Assembly: GCA_028872645.1 (NCBI GenBank)
Contig: JAPKDK010000014.1
Location: forward strand, 1-23,914
Direction of reading: 5' to 3'
Source: Verrucomicrobiota bacterium
Lineage (GTDB): Bacteria; Verrucomicrobiota; Verrucomicrobiia; Limisphaerales; UBA1100
Length of the DNA: 23,914 nt
A model generated the notes under the pieces. It searched no databases. It saw only the letters and a list, made by a program, of their open reading frames with translations, and had not been told where the DNA came from. The position numbers and the translations under genes were made by a program. Shown in pieces: positions 1 to 8,000 of this stretch (position 1 is the first letter of the stretch; the number at the start of each line of letters is the position of its first letter).

Positions 1-25
1 TAGTCTGATCTCGTAAACCAATCAC

Positions 26-54
26 AAGGGCGCCCTTCGGGGCGCCCTTTTTTT
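26..54 (+). terminator. Rho-independent terminator of an upstream gene
   Basis: An 8-bp perfect GC stem (28-35 pairs with 40-47) closes a TTCG tetraloop at 36-39 and is followed by seven T residues at 48-54. The left flank is not A-rich enough to make a good terminator in the other direction, so it should end a plus-strand transcript entering from outside the window. All three plus frames have a stop codon within positions 1-17, which fits the end of such a gene or its 3' tail. Confidence 0.92.
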
Positions 55-60
55 GTTTGC

Positions 61-136
61 AGGGAGCCGAGCACAAAAAGAAGGATTTATTTCCTAAACT
101 TTTGACTTTCGGCTCCCCTCTTTTTACTTTCCAATT
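61..136 (+). promoter_or_regulatory. recQ leader with long inverted repeat and possible promoter
   Basis: A perfect 9-bp inverted repeat (GGGAGCCGA at 62-70, TCGGCTCCC at 109-117) encloses a 38-nt loop with a small inner AGGA/TCCT stem (82-85 with 92-95). It is followed by a pyrimidine run with five T at 121-125, twelve bases before the recQ ATG. A TTGACT box at 102-107 lies 17 bases before a weak TACTTT at 125-130. If that pair is a promoter, transcription would begin at or next to the ATG, giving a leaderless message, and no Shine-Dalgarno sequence is visible. The element could instead be a weak second terminator or attenuator. These readings compete and the sequence alone does not decide. 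Confidence 0.4.
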
Positions 137-1984
137 ATGTCCTCACCCGACTTGTTGGAATTGCTCAAGCGTTATTTTGGTTTCGATTCTTTTCGGCCTT
201 TGCAGGAGGAAATTATCCGCACCGCGCTCGAGGGGCGCGATGCGTTTGTGCTGATGCCCACCGGTGGCGGCAAGTCGCTCTGCTACCAACTCCCCGCGCT
301 TGCCCGCGAAGGGCTCACGGTGGTGGTGTCGCCACTTATCGCGTTGATGAAAGATCAAGTGGACGCGATGCAGGCAGCGGGTGTGCCGGCTACGTTTCTC
401 AATTCCACTCTTGATGCCGACGAAGCACGCCGCCGTTTGTCCGGTTTGTATGATGGCGAGTATCGACTGCTCTACGTCGCGCCCGAGCGGTTGATGCTCG
501 ATGGGATGCTCGATCGGCTCGCCCAATGGCAGCCCGAAGCCATCGCCATCGACGAAGCCCATTGCATCAGCGAATGGGGGCATGACTTTCGGCCGGAATA
601 CCGCCAGATTGCCGAGCTGCGATTGCGTTTTCCCAAGCTGCCTTTTATGGCGCTCACCGCCACGGCCACTGACCGTGTGCGGGCGGACATCGTCACCCAA
701 TTGAAATTGCGCGAGCCGTCGCAATTCGTGGCCAGCTTTGATCGCGCTAATTTGGTTTACCGCGTCCTCCCGCGCGCGCAGCCGCAACGGCAAGTGCTCG
801 AGTGGGTCAACAAACAACCGGAGGACAGTGGCATCATTTATTGTTCCAGCCGCGCCCGCACGGAGAGGCTGGCCGAGATGCTCAATGAAAACGGCGTGCG
901 CGCCGCCGCGTATCATGCGGGGCTCGACAAAAAAGTGCGCGCGCGAAACCAGGAGGCTTTCATTCGCGATGAGGTGCGCGTGGTGTGCGCCACGATCGCC
1001 TTCGGCATGGGCATTGACAAACCGGACGTGCGGTTCGTGATCCATCACGATTTGCCAAAAAACCTCGAGGGCTATTATCAGGAAACCGGCCGCGCCGGCC
1101 GCGATGGGTTGCCGGCCGAATGCGTGCTGCTCTTCAACGCCTCGGATGTCGCCAAGCAAACAGGCTTCATCATGGAGAAAACCGATGAGCACGAGCAAAT
1201 GATCGCCCGCAATATGCTCCAGCAAATGGTGCACTACTCGGAAACCCGCGATTGCCGTCGCCGTTCGTTGCTCGAATATTTTAGCGAAACGTATGCGGAA
1301 GAAAACTGCGGCGCGTGCGATAATTGTTTGGAACCAAAACAAACTTTCGACGGCACCGTGGCGGCGCAGAAAATGTTATCGTGCGCATTTCGTATTCGCG
1401 AAAAGTCAGGATTCGATTTTGGGCTGAATCATTTGGTGGAAGTGCTCACCGGCGGCGACACGGAAGCGGTGCGCAAATGGGGCCACGAACAGCTTTCCAC
1501 TTACGGCATCGGCGACGAGTTCGGCCGCAACGAATGGAAAGCTATCGCGCGCGAGTTGATGCGGCTGAATTTCCTCCACCAAACGCCCGGCCAAATGAGT
1601 GTGCTGGAGCTCACCGCCGACGGCATCGATTGGCTTCGTTCTGGCAACCGGAGTACCCCGCTGGAATTAACACAACCTGCCGTGTCCAAAACTAAAGAGA
1701 AGAAACGCAAACCCCGCGTGGGCGATCTCGCGTGCGACGAGGCGTTGTTCGATCGCCTGCGCGAATTGCGCCGCACCCTCGCCAGCGAACGCGGCGTGCC
1801 GCCGTACATTGTATTTTCCGACGTGGCATTGCGCCATATGGCCCGCGAATATCCCATCACCCCCGCTGCCTTCGGCCTCATCCACGGCGTGGGAGACAAG
1901 AAGTTAAAAGAGTTTGGGGACACGTTTACGTCGGAGATTGAAACGTTTTTGGAAAACAATTCCCGTCAGGAATTTGAGGCGTGA
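137..1984 (+). CDS. recQ: ATP-dependent DNA helicase RecQ
   Basis: A 615-residue superfamily 2 helicase that unwinds DNA 3'-5' in recombination and replication-fork repair in the cytoplasm. Visible motifs in order: Walker A TGGGKS at 42-47, DEAH box at 139-142 within the RecQ-typical DEAHCISEWGHDFRP, motif III TATAT near 174-178, motif VI QETGRAGRDG at 315-324, and a zinc-binding cysteine set (C373, C391, C394, C397). A winged-helix region follows, and a C-terminal HRDC-like domain covers roughly 530-610 after a Lys/Arg-rich linker. The length is normal for the RecQ/RQC/HRDC architecture. The ATG at 137 starts just before the first conserved residues (FGFDSFRPLQ), so the start is secure even without a Shine-Dalgarno sequence. 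The gene stands alone and converges on the ABC permease gene with a 25-bp gap. Confidence 0.97.
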   Translation: MSSPDLLELLKRYFGFDSFRPLQEEIIRTALEGRDAFVLMPTGGGKSLCYQLPALAREGLTVVVSPLIALMKDQVDAMQAAGVPATFLNSTLDADEARRRLSGLYDGEYRLLYVAPERLMLDGMLDRLAQWQPEAIAIDEAHCISEWGHDFRPEYRQIAELRLRFPKLPFMALTATATDRVRADIVTQLKLREPSQFVASFDRANLVYRVLPRAQPQRQVLEWVNKQPEDSGIIYCSSRARTERLAEMLNENGVRAAAYHAGLDKKVRARNQEAFIRDEVRVVCATIAFGMGIDKPDVRFVIHHDLPKNLEGYYQETGRAGRDGLPAECVLLFNASDVAKQTGFIMEKTDEHEQMIARNMLQQMVHYSETRDCRRRSLLEYFSETYAEENCGACDNCLEPKQTFDGTVAAQKMLSCAFRIREKSGFDFGLNHLVEVLTGGDTEAVRKWGHEQLSTYGIGDEFGRNEWKAIARELMRLNFLHQTPGQMSVLELTADGIDWLRSGNRSTPLELTQPAVSKTKEKKRKPRVGDLACDEALFDRLRELRRTLASERGVPPYIVFSDVALRHMAREYPITPAAFGLIHGVGDKKLKEFGDTFTSEIETFLENNSRQEFEA

Positions 1985-2009
1985 GGGTAGGAACGCGCTG
2001 TGCGTGTCC

Positions 2010-2969
2010 CTACTGGGCCGCGCGTTTGGCGGTGTAGCGTTTGAGGAGTTCGTCAGCCACCACTCCGGCGAGGATGACGATGCCGAGGATGGCGTACTCG
2101 AGGTGGGTGGAAATGCCGAGCATGTTGATGGAATTATAAATGAGCCGAATGACCGCCGCCGCAATGATGACGCCGAGGATGCCGCCTTCGCCGCCGCGCA
2201 AACTGCAACCGCCGAGCACGGCGGCGGCGATGGCGTAGAGTTCATAAAATTCGCCGGTCTGCGCCGGTTGCACGGAATCCAATTCAAAGGCAAAAAGTAA
2301 TCCGCTGATGCCGGCGAGCAGCGAGCAGATGACGTAGGCGGCAATTTTCAGGTTGTCGGTTTGGATGCCGCTGTAGCGCGCGCCTTCCTCGTTGTTGCCG
2401 AGGGCGAGCAGATAGCGGCCCCAGATGGTGCGGTTGAGAAACAACGCGGCGGCCACGGCGATGACGACCAAAAAAACAAAGGGCATCGGCAGGGCGAAGG
2501 TGTCGGTGATGGGAATCTTTCCACTGAAAATTTCATTCAACTGGTCGTGCCCCTTGAAGCCCATCGATTGGTTATCGGTGGTCCATCGGGCCATTCCGCG
2601 ATAAATTAAAAGCCCGCACAGGGTGACGACAAAAGGTTGCAGTTTGGCTTTGGTGATGAGCAAGCCGTGAATGAGGCCAATGAGCGCCGAGAGGCCGAGC
2701 ATGGCGCAAATGGCGACAACGGGATCCCAGTTTTTGCCAAGGGTGAAAGCCAGCAGCGAAGCGGTGAGGCCGATGACCGATCCGATGGAAAGATCGATGC
2801 CGCCGGTGATGATGACGAACGCCACGCCCACGCCCATGATGGAGTAGAGGCTCGACCACTTCACGAGGTTTTGCATGTTGTATGCGCTGACAAACTTAGG
2901 GTTCAGCACGGCAGTGATCACGAAAATCGCAATGAGCAGGCCGAGGATGCCGAGGATATTTTTTTTCAT
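2010..2969 (-). CDS. Sugar ABC transporter permease, RbsC type
   Basis: A 319-residue inner-membrane permease of the BPD_transp_2 (RbsC/AraH/XylH) family, forming the channel of a carbohydrate importer. It begins MKKNILGILGLLIAIFVITA, the first membrane helix. Other landmarks are the GVAFVIITGGIDLSIGSV segment, typical of this family, and the cytoplasmic ATPase-contacting region near the middle. A longer reading frame runs upstream to 3251, but it is Arg-rich and lies wholly inside the ATPase gene, so the ATG at 2969 is the start. It lies 8 bp after the ATPase stop codon, so the two are almost certainly cotranscribed and translationally linked. No Shine-Dalgarno sequence is evident. The substrate cannot be assigned. 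Confidence 0.95.
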   Translation of the reverse strand: MKKNILGILGLLIAIFVITAVLNPKFVSAYNMQNLVKWSSLYSIMGVGVAFVIITGGIDLSIGSVIGLTASLLAFTLGKNWDPVVAICAMLGLSALIGLIHGLLITKAKLQPFVVTLCGLLIYRGMARWTTDNQSMGFKGHDQLNEIFSGKIPITDTFALPMPFVFLVVIAVAAALFLNRTIWGRYLLALGNNEEGARYSGIQTDNLKIAAYVICSLLAGISGLLFAFELDSVQPAQTGEFYELYAIAAAVLGGCSLRGGEGGILGVIIAAAVIRLIYNSINMLGISTHLEYAILGIVILAGVVADELLKRYTAKRAAQ

Positions 2970-2977
2970 GATTGTGG

Positions 2978-4486
2978 TCAGGCGGCAAGCGGTGTGCCGG
3001 TGGCGAGTTGCATTACGGCTTGTTCGGATAATTGATCGCGCGCCAACTCGCCGGCGAGGCGGCCTTCGTGCATCACCAGTGCGCGGTCGGCCATGCCGAG
3101 CACTTCCTCCAATTCGCTGGAGACAAACAATATGGCCACGCCGTCGGCGGCGAGTCGTTCCATGAGTCGGTACATTTCGCGCTTGGCGCCGACGTCGATG
3201 CCGCGCGTGGGTTCGTCGAGCAACAGCACCCGCGGCTTGAGCGCGAGCCATTTGCCGAGCACGACTTTTTGCTGATTGCCGCCGGAGAGATTCACGGTGG
3301 CTTGGTCGAGGTCGGGGGTTTTGATGGCGAGTTGTTCCACGGCTTCGGTGGCGACTTTTTCTTCGGCATTGAAGTTGAGGAAACCATTTTGCTGATCGCG
3401 GCTGAGGCTGGCGAGGCTGGCATTTTCGCGCACGGCCATTTGTAAAATAAGCCCGTGCTGCTTGCGGTCTTCCGGCGCGAGCGCAAGCCCGGCGCGAATG
3501 GCTTCGCGCGGATTATGCGGGGCAAAGGGTTCGCTCGCCATTCGCATCCGGCCGCCCATAGCGGGTGTGACGCCGAAAATGGTTTGCAACAATTCCGTGC
3601 GCCCCGAGCCCACGAGACCGGCGATGCCCACGATTTCGCCGGCGCGCAGTTGCAGCGAAATTTCCGCGTGCGGATGTGCGGGGGTGCGTACCGCATCCAG
3701 CTCCAGCACGACGTCGCCGGGGTCGTGTTGTTTGCGGTCGTAAAACTGTTCGAGGTCGCGCCCGACCATCAGTCGCACCATCGCGTTGTGATCGATTTCT
3801 TTGCGGCTGAGTTCGCCGGCGTTTTCGCCATCGCGCAGCACGAGGACGCGGTCGGCCAGTTCGGTCACTTCGCCGAGGCGGTGCGAAATATAAATGACGC
3901 TGATGCCCTGCGCCCGGAGATCACGGACGACTTCGAGGAGCGTTTCGGTTTCGTGTTGCGAAAGGCTGCTGGTGGGCTCGTCCATAATGAGCACGCGCGC
4001 CTCGCAGGAAAGGGCCTTGGCGATTTCCACGAGTTGCTGGCGGCCGATGGGTAGATCGCCCACGAGCGTATCGGCGGGCAAATCGAGCCCGACACGCTGC
4101 AGATGCTGCGCGGCTTCGGCGTGGAGTTTGGCGTGGTCGATGAAGCCAAACTGATGCGGCTCGCGCCCAAGAAAAATATTGGCAGCGAGGTCGAGGTTGG
4201 CGGCGAGGTTGAGCTCCTGATGAATCAGCGCCACGCCTTGAGCCAGTGCTTCGCGCACGGATTGGAATTGCACGGGCTGGCCGTCAATAAAAATTTCGCC
4301 AGCGTCGGCCGGTTGCACACCGGCGAGAATTTTCATGAGGGTGCTTTTGCCCGCGCCATTTTCGCCGATTACCGCGAGCACTTCGCCGTGGGCGAGGGTG
4401 AGGTGTGCGTCGTGCAGGGCGCGCACGCCGGGGAATCGTTTGCCCAAGCCACGGACCTCCAGCAGCGGTGTTGCTGGGGCAGCCAT
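2978..4486 (-). CDS. Sugar ABC transporter ATP-binding protein, RbsA type (two ABC domains)
   Basis: A 502-residue double ATPase powering import through the neighbouring permease. The first ABC domain has Walker A GENGAGKST (41-49), Q-loop near HQELNL (89-94), signature-like LPIGRQQ (145-151) and Walker B VLIMDEPTS (165-173). The second has the degenerate Walker A GLVGSGRTE (290-298), usual in this family, and intact LSGGNQQK (400-407) and VLLLDEPTRGID (420-431). This asymmetry is typical of RbsA/MglA/XylG proteins. The start is the ATG at 4486, giving MAAPATPLLEVRGLGKRF. An in-frame start at 4531 would overlap the binding-protein gene by more than 40 bases and adds residues unlike the family. 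Only 2 bp separate it from the preceding stop codon, a sign of translational coupling. Confidence 0.96.
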   Translation of the reverse strand: MAAPATPLLEVRGLGKRFPGVRALHDAHLTLAHGEVLAVIGENGAGKSTLMKILAGVQPADAGEIFIDGQPVQFQSVREALAQGVALIHQELNLAANLDLAANIFLGREPHQFGFIDHAKLHAEAAQHLQRVGLDLPADTLVGDLPIGRQQLVEIAKALSCEARVLIMDEPTSSLSQHETETLLEVVRDLRAQGISVIYISHRLGEVTELADRVLVLRDGENAGELSRKEIDHNAMVRLMVGRDLEQFYDRKQHDPGDVVLELDAVRTPAHPHAEISLQLRAGEIVGIAGLVGSGRTELLQTIFGVTPAMGGRMRMASEPFAPHNPREAIRAGLALAPEDRKQHGLILQMAVRENASLASLSRDQQNGFLNFNAEEKVATEAVEQLAIKTPDLDQATVNLSGGNQQKVVLGKWLALKPRVLLLDEPTRGIDVGAKREMYRLMERLAADGVAILFVSSELEEVLGMADRALVMHEGRLAGELARDQLSEQAVMQLATGTPLAA

Positions 4487-4488
4487 AT

Positions 4489-5529
4489 TTATTGTTTGCC
4501 CAGCTCGGCCATCTTCTTTTTGGTGGCCCAAAACTCGTCCACGTTTTCCTTGGTCACCACGAGGAACGGCACTTCCATAAATTTATTTTCCGGAATGAAC
4601 GCGGTGTCGCCATCGAGAATGCGCTTCATCGCCTTCACCGATTGGTAGCCGTACTTCCACGGTTGCTGGCTGATGGTGCCCTGCGCAGTGCCGTCCTTGA
4701 TGGCCTGCAGCATCGCGTCAGGTTCATCGAATCCGCACACTTTTATTTTCCCTGTACGGTTGGCTTCGCGGATGGCGTCTAAACACGCGGGCGGATTGTA
4801 GGCGAACAAGCCGACCATACAGGCCACGTTTTCGTATTTGGTGATCGTATCCTCAGCGTTGCTCTTGGCCTTGGCTTTGTCAAAATTATCCGTGCGGGTA
4901 TCGAGGATGATGTACTTGGAGCCCTCAGCCTTGAGATTTTTGGCGTCCACGGGATCAAACTTCGCGCTGGTCAATTCCTGCTCGGGGCGGCCCAGCAACT
5001 CATCGATCACCCCTTGCCGGCGTTGGCGGGCATTGAGCTGCTCGAGGCGGCCAACGAAGATCATCACCTCGCCGCCCTCGGGCAGGGCGTCTTTCACCAG
5101 TTTGCCCAGCGCGCGGCCGGCTTTGTAATTGTTGGTGCCGATGTACAGCATCCGGTTGCTGTCCGGCGCATCAGCATCGTGTGTGATGAGCTTGGTTTGC
5201 TTGGCGGCCTCATTGATAAATGCCGTTTGATTCTCCGCATCAATCGGGCTAATCGCAATGCCGTCAATGCCCTTGGCCAGCAGGGTTTCCATGATGCGCT
5301 TTTGATCCACCAATCCCTTGGTGGGCATGTGCACTTCGCATTTGATGTCAAATTCCTTTTCCGCAATCCGCACGCCAGCGGCGCACAGATCCCAAAACGG
5401 ATCCACGCCATTGGTCACGTAGGCCACCGTGACAGTGCTCTTTTTGGGGTCGGTTGATTTATTGCAACCCCAACCCAGCAACAGGGCCGAGGCACACGCG
5501 AACGCCAGAAGGAAACGAGTGGTTTTCAT
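4489..5529 (-). CDS. Sugar ABC transporter substrate-binding lipoprotein, RbsB type
   Basis: A 346-residue periplasmic binding protein of the Peripla_BP_4 (ribose/galactose-binding) class. A lipoprotein-type signal peptide ends at C22 (LLGWGC). The residues at -2 and -3 (W, G) are not a canonical lipobox, so lipid attachment is likely but not certain. The mature part starts VTVAYVTNGVDPFWDLCAAG, the usual first strand and ligand loop of the family, and later has GIDGIAISPID, a typical hinge-region motif. It heads the binding protein-ATPase-permease set and is 69 bp downstream of the sulfatase gene on the same strand. The ligand is unknown; the linkage to a sulfatase suggests a sugar released from a sulfated glycan. 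The region just before the ATG can form a hairpin (listed separately). Confidence 0.94.
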   Translation of the reverse strand: MKTTRFLLAFACASALLLGWGCNKSTDPKKSTVTVAYVTNGVDPFWDLCAAGVRIAEKEFDIKCEVHMPTKGLVDQKRIMETLLAKGIDGIAISPIDAENQTAFINEAAKQTKLITHDADAPDSNRMLYIGTNNYKAGRALGKLVKDALPEGGEVMIFVGRLEQLNARQRRQGVIDELLGRPEQELTSAKFDPVDAKNLKAEGSKYIILDTRTDNFDKAKAKSNAEDTITKYENVACMVGLFAYNPPACLDAIREANRTGKIKVCGFDEPDAMLQAIKDGTAQGTISQQPWKYGYQSVKAMKRILDGDTAFIPENKFMEVPFLVVTKENVDEFWATKKKMAELGKQ

Positions 5530-5530
5530 G

Positions 5531-5550
5531 GGCGGGAGTGTTCACCCGCC
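5531..5550 (-). promoter_or_regulatory. Hairpin abutting the binding-protein start codon
   Basis: GGCGGG at 5531-5536 and CCCGCC at 5545-5550 form a 6-bp GC stem with an 8-nt loop. On the minus strand it ends one base before the ATG of the binding-protein gene (5529-5527), exactly where a Shine-Dalgarno sequence would lie, and none is visible. It might limit ribosome access to this start or mark a processing site between sulfatase and transporter messages. A chance stem in GC-rich DNA is also possible. Confidence 0.35.
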
Positions 5551-5598
5551 GCGCGCGGAGGTAAAGGAAATTACGGCGGACGCTCCCGCTGCTGTCCA

Positions 5599-7023
5599 TT
5601 AAAGACGCCCTGCGGGCCGGCGGCCGGTGCCGGGGTTGCGGTTATCGCCGAGGTCTTTGCGCATGGCGTCGCCGAGCGCCTTCATCTTGGCGAGCACGTC
5701 GGGATATTTTCCCTTCACGTCGGTGGTTTCGCCGATGTCATTTTCCATATCAAACAGCGCGAGGCCGATTTTGGCGGAGCTGTAGCGCGTGGGAATGCCG
5801 CCCTTGCCGCCGGGCTTGCCGCCCATCGTCCGGTAGCCGTGCGGGAAATGCAGCTTCCATTTCCCCATCCGAATCGCCTGCAATTGGCCGCCCATATAGA
5901 AATAATACGCCTCTTGCGGGCTCTGATCATTGGTGCCGGTGATGAGGTTGAGAATGCTTTTGCCGTCGATGGTTTGTTTCGGTAATTTCGCGCCAATTAA
6001 TTCAGCGACGGTCGGCAAAATATCAATCGTCATCGCCGGCGTCTTGCACACACTGCCGGCGGGGACGGTGCCCGGCCACCACATCAACGTGCTCTCGCGG
6101 CAACCGCCGTCGAACATCGTCCCCTTGCCCTCGCGCAGCGGCGAGGCGGAACCGGCGTGGTCGCCGTAGCTCAGCCACGGGCCGTTGTCGGCGGTGAAAA
6201 TGACGAGTGTGTTTTTATCGAGCTTGTGCTTGCGCAGCGTGCCGAGGATTTGGCCCACGCTCCAGTCCACTTCCATCATCACGTCGCCAAACAAACCGGC
6301 TTTGCTTTTGCCTTTGAATTTTTCGGAAACATAAAGCGGCACGTGCACCATCGAATGCGGCACGTAGAGGAAAAAGGGCCGCGCTTTATTTTTCTCAATG
6401 AACGACACTGCGCGTTCGGTGTATTGCGTGGTGAGTTGTTCCTGATCTTTGCCGGTGACCTTGGGGTTGATGACCGCGTTGCCGTCGATCAGTGGTAGGT
6501 GCGTCCAGCGTTTCAGGCGTTCTTCCATCGGCAAATGCAGCACGCCCGGATGGTACGGCCACATATCATTCGAGTACGGCAGACCAAAGTAATCATCGAA
6601 GCCGTGCTGCATCGGCAGAAATTTCTGGTGATGCCCGAGATGCCATTTGCCGTAACACGCGGTGGCATAGTTTTTCTGTTTGCAGAGTTCCGCGATTGTC
6701 ATTTCGCTGGAATTGATGCCGTGCCGCGCCTTCGGCCCAAGCGCGCCGAGGATGCCCACGCGCACGTTGTAACAGCCGGTCAACAACCCCGCCCGCGATG
6801 CGCTGCACACGGCTTGCGTCACATAAAAATCCGTAAACTTCCGCCCCTCCTTTGCCATTTGGTCGAGGTGCGGCGTGGCGTATCCTTTGGCGCCAAAAGG
6901 CCCGATGTCCGCGTAGCCCATATCATCAATGAAAATGATGACGACGTTGGTGGGCGGCTTGCGAGTTTTGGCCGGGAGCGAAAAAGTGAGCAAACCAATG
7001 AGAGCAAAAAGTAGAGTGCGCAT
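5599..7023 (-). CDS. Exported sulfatase (S1 family, arylsulfatase-like)
   Basis: A 474-residue alkaline-phosphatase-superfamily enzyme that hydrolyses sulfate esters. A short signal peptide (MRTLLFALIGLLTFSLPAKT) indicates export. Metal-binding DD at 33-34 lies in NVVIIFIDDMGYADIG. The sulfatase signature CSASRAGLLTG at 73-83 puts the formylglycine precursor at C73, so activity would need a formylglycine-generating enzyme encoded elsewhere. GKWHLG (125-130) and TADNGP (277-282), with the second metal-binding D279/N280, are also present. An upstream extension of the frame to 7293 is Arg/Pro-rich and antisense-like; the ATG at 7023 places the signal peptide correctly. It lies upstream of the sugar importer on the same strand, which suggests desulfation coupled to uptake. 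Its exact substrate subfamily cannot be assigned here. Confidence 0.95.
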   Translation of the reverse strand: MRTLLFALIGLLTFSLPAKTRKPPTNVVIIFIDDMGYADIGPFGAKGYATPHLDQMAKEGRKFTDFYVTQAVCSASRAGLLTGCYNVRVGILGALGPKARHGINSSEMTIAELCKQKNYATACYGKWHLGHHQKFLPMQHGFDDYFGLPYSNDMWPYHPGVLHLPMEERLKRWTHLPLIDGNAVINPKVTGKDQEQLTTQYTERAVSFIEKNKARPFFLYVPHSMVHVPLYVSEKFKGKSKAGLFGDVMMEVDWSVGQILGTLRKHKLDKNTLVIFTADNGPWLSYGDHAGSASPLREGKGTMFDGGCRESTLMWWPGTVPAGSVCKTPAMTIDILPTVAELIGAKLPKQTIDGKSILNLITGTNDQSPQEAYYFYMGGQLQAIRMGKWKLHFPHGYRTMGGKPGGKGGIPTRYSSAKIGLALFDMENDIGETTDVKGKYPDVLAKMKALGDAMRKDLGDNRNPGTGRRPAGRL

Positions 7024-7084
7024 AATCCGTAAAAGGGTTGCACGGAGGATAACGCGCGTGTGCGAAGTGTCAACGCAAGTCAAC

Positions 7085-7345
7085 CTACCGCCGCGCGCTT
7101 TTCTTGCCCTTGCGCGAGCGGGCCGCTGCGGATTCAGCCTCGGAAGCGCGGGTGGCATCGTCGGCGGCTTTGCGTTGGCGCGCCACTTCGTTCTGTTCTG
7201 CTTTGTGCTTGAGGCCCTGCATTGCTGTGAGGCCGATGCAGCAGCCCACCAGCAAGGTGAACTCCCAATCCATGCCGGCCAACCGCGCGGCATACATCAT
7301 GCCGATCGTGGCGAAGGCGGCGAGAATGGAGGAGTTGGCGTTCAT
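7085..7345 (-). CDS. Small membrane protein of unknown function with charged tail
   Basis: I do not recognise this 86-residue protein. From the ATG at 7345 it reads MNANSSILAAFATIG and has two likely membrane segments (about residues 4-22 and 27-44, the second with an adjacent Cys pair). A charged, Ala/Lys/Arg/Glu-rich helical tail follows, ending in a basic patch (GKKSARR). The tail probably lies in the cytoplasm if the two helices form a hairpin. A GTG at 7354 would add three residues and is an alternative start. It is 61 bp upstream of the sulfatase gene on the same strand and may be the first gene of that transcription unit. The codon pattern and clear hydrophobic segments support a real gene, but no family supports it. 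Confidence 0.6.
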   Translation of the reverse strand: MNANSSILAAFATIGMMYAARLAGMDWEFTLLVGCCIGLTAMQGLKHKAEQNEVARQRKAADDATRASEAESAAARSRKGKKSARR

Positions 7346-7450
7346 TGGTTCCACTCTAATATCCGGTCCGGTTTTGGCAATCCCCTATCACTAAAATAGT
7401 TAGTTATTCCGCAGGTTGTGTCAGGGTCGGGGACAGGGTAAAGTGGCGGC

Positions 7451-7954
7451 ATGAGCATGGCCATCTGCACTGAATGCAGCCAACCGCTGAGCACCACGGC
7501 GCCGGTGTGTCCGCACTGTGGCGCGCCGGCGGCGGTGGCGTTGCGGGTGCCGGCGGCGGTGCCGGCGGATTGGCCGGAGGCACTGGAGAAGGCGGTGCGC
7601 GCGGCTTTGCAATGGCCGGAAGGAGAACTGGCGGCGGTGCAGTTGGCGCAGGTGGAATCTGTGAAATTGGATGAAGTGGATGCAACCGACCTCACGCAAT
7701 TAGTGGCGGGCTTGCGCGGGTTGCCCGCGCTGAAAATGCTGGGCCTCTCGCGCGCGGGAATTGCCGACGCGGGGCCGCTGCGCGAACTGGTTGGGTTGCG
7801 CTATTTGTATCTGGAAAAAAACCACATCACCGACCTCGCGCCGTTGTGTGAACTCAAGCAGCTCAAGCAACTGTGGCTGTACAGCAATCCGCTGGAACCG
7901 GCGGCGGTGGCGGCGCTGGAAGAGGCGCTGCCGAAATGCGAAGTGTTCATCTAA
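7451..7954 (+). CDS. Zinc-ribbon plus leucine-rich-repeat protein
   Basis: A 167-residue protein with no signal peptide, probably cytoplasmic. Its N-terminus is a zinc ribbon with two CxxC knuckles (C6/C9 in CTEC and C20/C23 in CPHC). A linker rich in Ala, Pro and Val follows. Residues about 68-150 carry leucine-rich repeats of roughly 22 residues of the LxxLxxLxLxxNxIxDLxPL kind, best seen at LRYLYLEKNHITDLAPLCEL (116-135) and LKQLWLYSNPL (138-148). Such repeats usually form a short protein-binding solenoid. It lies 76 bp before the GYF_2/DUF4389 gene on the same strand and may share its transcript. The start could also be the second Met (7457). The function is not known. Confidence 0.82.
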   Translation: MSMAICTECSQPLSTTAPVCPHCGAPAAVALRVPAAVPADWPEALEKAVRAALQWPEGELAAVQLAQVESVKLDEVDATDLTQLVAGLRGLPALKMLGLSRAGIADAGPLRELVGLRYLYLEKNHITDLAPLCELKQLKQLWLYSNPLEPAAVAALEEALPKCEVFI

Positions 7955-8000
7955 GCTTGAGGCCGTAAAACTTTTCCGGTAGGGTATCCCTGTTTTCGTT

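Noticed and set aside
1..20. Possible 3' end of a tRNA or tmRNA (ends in ACCA)
   Set aside because: No T-arm GTTCGA-type sequence or acceptor stem is visible in the bases available.
143..1342. Minus-strand open frame of 399 codons inside recQ
   Set aside because: It lies fully antisense to a helicase with all motifs intact and has the His/Arg-rich composition typical of shadows.
1987..2013. Possible terminator between the convergent recQ and permease genes
   Set aside because: The stem needs two bulges, has no T-run on either strand and overlaps the permease stop codon. It may still pause polymerase, but the evidence is weak.
2970..3251. N-terminal extension of the permease frame
   Set aside because: It overlaps the ATPase gene, is Arg-rich, and the permease's first membrane helix begins at the ATG at 2969.
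7024..7293. N-terminal extension of the sulfatase frame
   Set aside because: It would put about 90 Arg/Pro-rich residues before a clear signal peptide and overlaps the small membrane-protein gene.
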